A stretch of DNA of 64,000 nt. It comes from Klebsiella spallanzanii (lineage in GTDB: Bacteria; Pseudomonadota; Gammaproteobacteria; Enterobacterales; Enterobacteriaceae). How positions within the stretch are numbered: position 1 is the first letter of the stretch; each line of letters opens with the position of its first letter. The stretch covers positions 606,880 through 670,879 of the forward strand of contig NZ_CABGGS010000012.1 of assembly GCF_902158555.1 (NCBI RefSeq), written 5' to 3'. Positions 60,719-64,000 of the stretch are shown one piece after another. Under the pieces are notes generated by a model, which made no database searches, was not told the DNA's origin, and worked only from the letters and a program-made list of their open reading frames with translations. Position numbers and translations under genes: made by a program.

Positions 60719-61006
60719 ATGCTCCATACATTAAGTACATCCCCCTGGCATGCCGATATTGCGGCAATGCTCCGCTTGCTAAAAGAGGGCGACGATTTGC
60801 TACTGCTCTCGGACGGTGTTATCGCGGCCGTTGCTGACGGCCGCTTCCTTGAAATCCTGCAATCTGCCCCCATATCCCTCTACGCTCTGCAAGAAGATCT
60901 CGAAGCCCGAGGGCTGGCTGGTCAAATTGCGGACAGTGTCGTCAGGGTTAGCTATACTGATTTCGTCAGACTTTCAGTCAAACATGCCGGCCAGTTGGCC
61001 TGGTAA
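60719..61006 (+). CDS. tusB: Sulfur-relay subunit TusB
   Basis: Third subunit of TusBCD. It has 95 residues of DsrH type. [20 protein letters not shown] and the C-terminal [17 protein letters not shown] are family blocks. It begins seven bases after tusC. The str operon promoter lies just beyond its stop. Confidence 0.94.
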   Translation: MLHTLSTSPWHADIAAMLRLLKEGDDLLLLSDGVIAAVADGRFLEILQSAPISLYALQEDLEARGLAGQIADSVVRVSYTDFVRLSVKHAGQLAW

Positions 61007-61028
61007 TGGCGGGATCGTTGTATATTTC

Positions 61029-61057
61029 TTGACACCTTTTCGGCACCGCCCTAAAAT
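61029..61057 (+). promoter_or_regulatory. str operon promoter (rpsL)
   Basis: TTGACA at 61029-61034, 17-base spacer, TAAAAT at 61052-61057: a near-perfect sigma-70 promoter. The GC-rich GCGTCC just after the -10 is a discriminator of the kind found in promoters under ppGpp/DksA control. The leader is about 70 bases. Confidence 0.85.
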
Positions 61058-61079
61058 TCTGCGTCCTCATATTATATGA

Positions 61080-62071
<992 letters not shown>

Positions 62072-62155
62072 TCCCTTCGGAGTCATAGTCACCAGGCGGG
62101 CGCTTCAGGTAAGTCGCCCGTTTTGGATAACTTAACTGAACGCCTAAAGAAATAA

Positions 62156-64000
<1,845 letters not shown>

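Overview
The window is enterobacterial chromosome. Gene content, order and protein sequence match the malPQ to str-operon arc of Escherichia coli (the fusA end of the str operon at the right edge), but several differences point to a Klebsiella, Raoultella or Enterobacter-type genome rather than E. coli. These are codA beside nirB, a nadV/prs/nrtR-like cluster between yheT and yheS, no frl genes beside cysG and no fic/yhfG between ppiA and pabA. The exact species cannot be fixed from sequence reading alone.

Layout. (1) 1-3929: 3' part of malP and complete malQ. (2) 3943-5254: an IS3-family insertion sequence with a clear 3-bp target duplication and a stop codon inside its second transposase frame. 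(3) 5265-9267: pckA, hslO, hslR, yrfG (minus strand). (4) 9329-18363: igaA (minus), nudE (plus), mrcA (minus) and the hofMNOPQ cluster (plus). (5) 18633-25031: aroK-aroB-damX-dam-rpe-gph-trpS. (6) 25135-32600: the uncharacterised yhfZ-Y-X-W-php-U-T-S operon with repeated TTCA-N6-TGAA palindromes. (7) 32641-37769: cysG, nirC, nirD, nirB (minus) driven by an FNR/NarL-type promoter. (8) 38010-49015: codA, tsgA, ppiA, pabA, argD, yhfK, crp, yhfA, prkB, yheU, yheT. (9) 49096-52371: an NAD-salvage cluster: a degenerate-Nudix regulator divergent from a PRPP-synthetase-like gene and a nicotinamide phosphoribosyltransferase gene. (10) 52432-60711 and on: yheS, kefGB, yheV, slyD, slyX, fkpA, yheO, tusDCB. 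(11) 61131-64000: rpsL, rpsG and the first 611 codons of fusA.

Points of most interest. malQ and pckA lie 1.4 kb apart with only the IS between them. In E. coli and relatives gntT, nfuA, gntX, bioH, feoABC, yhgF, greB and ompR-envZ lie in this interval, so about 13 kb is missing or moved. The yhf operon carries a complete set of putative regulator, transport and enzyme genes with no settled function, and three matching palindromes suggest how it is controlled. The nadV cluster has two matching TGTC-N5-GACA palindromes over its likely promoter, suggesting an ADP-ribose or NAD-metabolite-sensing repressor circuit. Everything else is conserved core chromosome. No tRNA, rRNA, CRISPR array, prophage or restriction system was seen.
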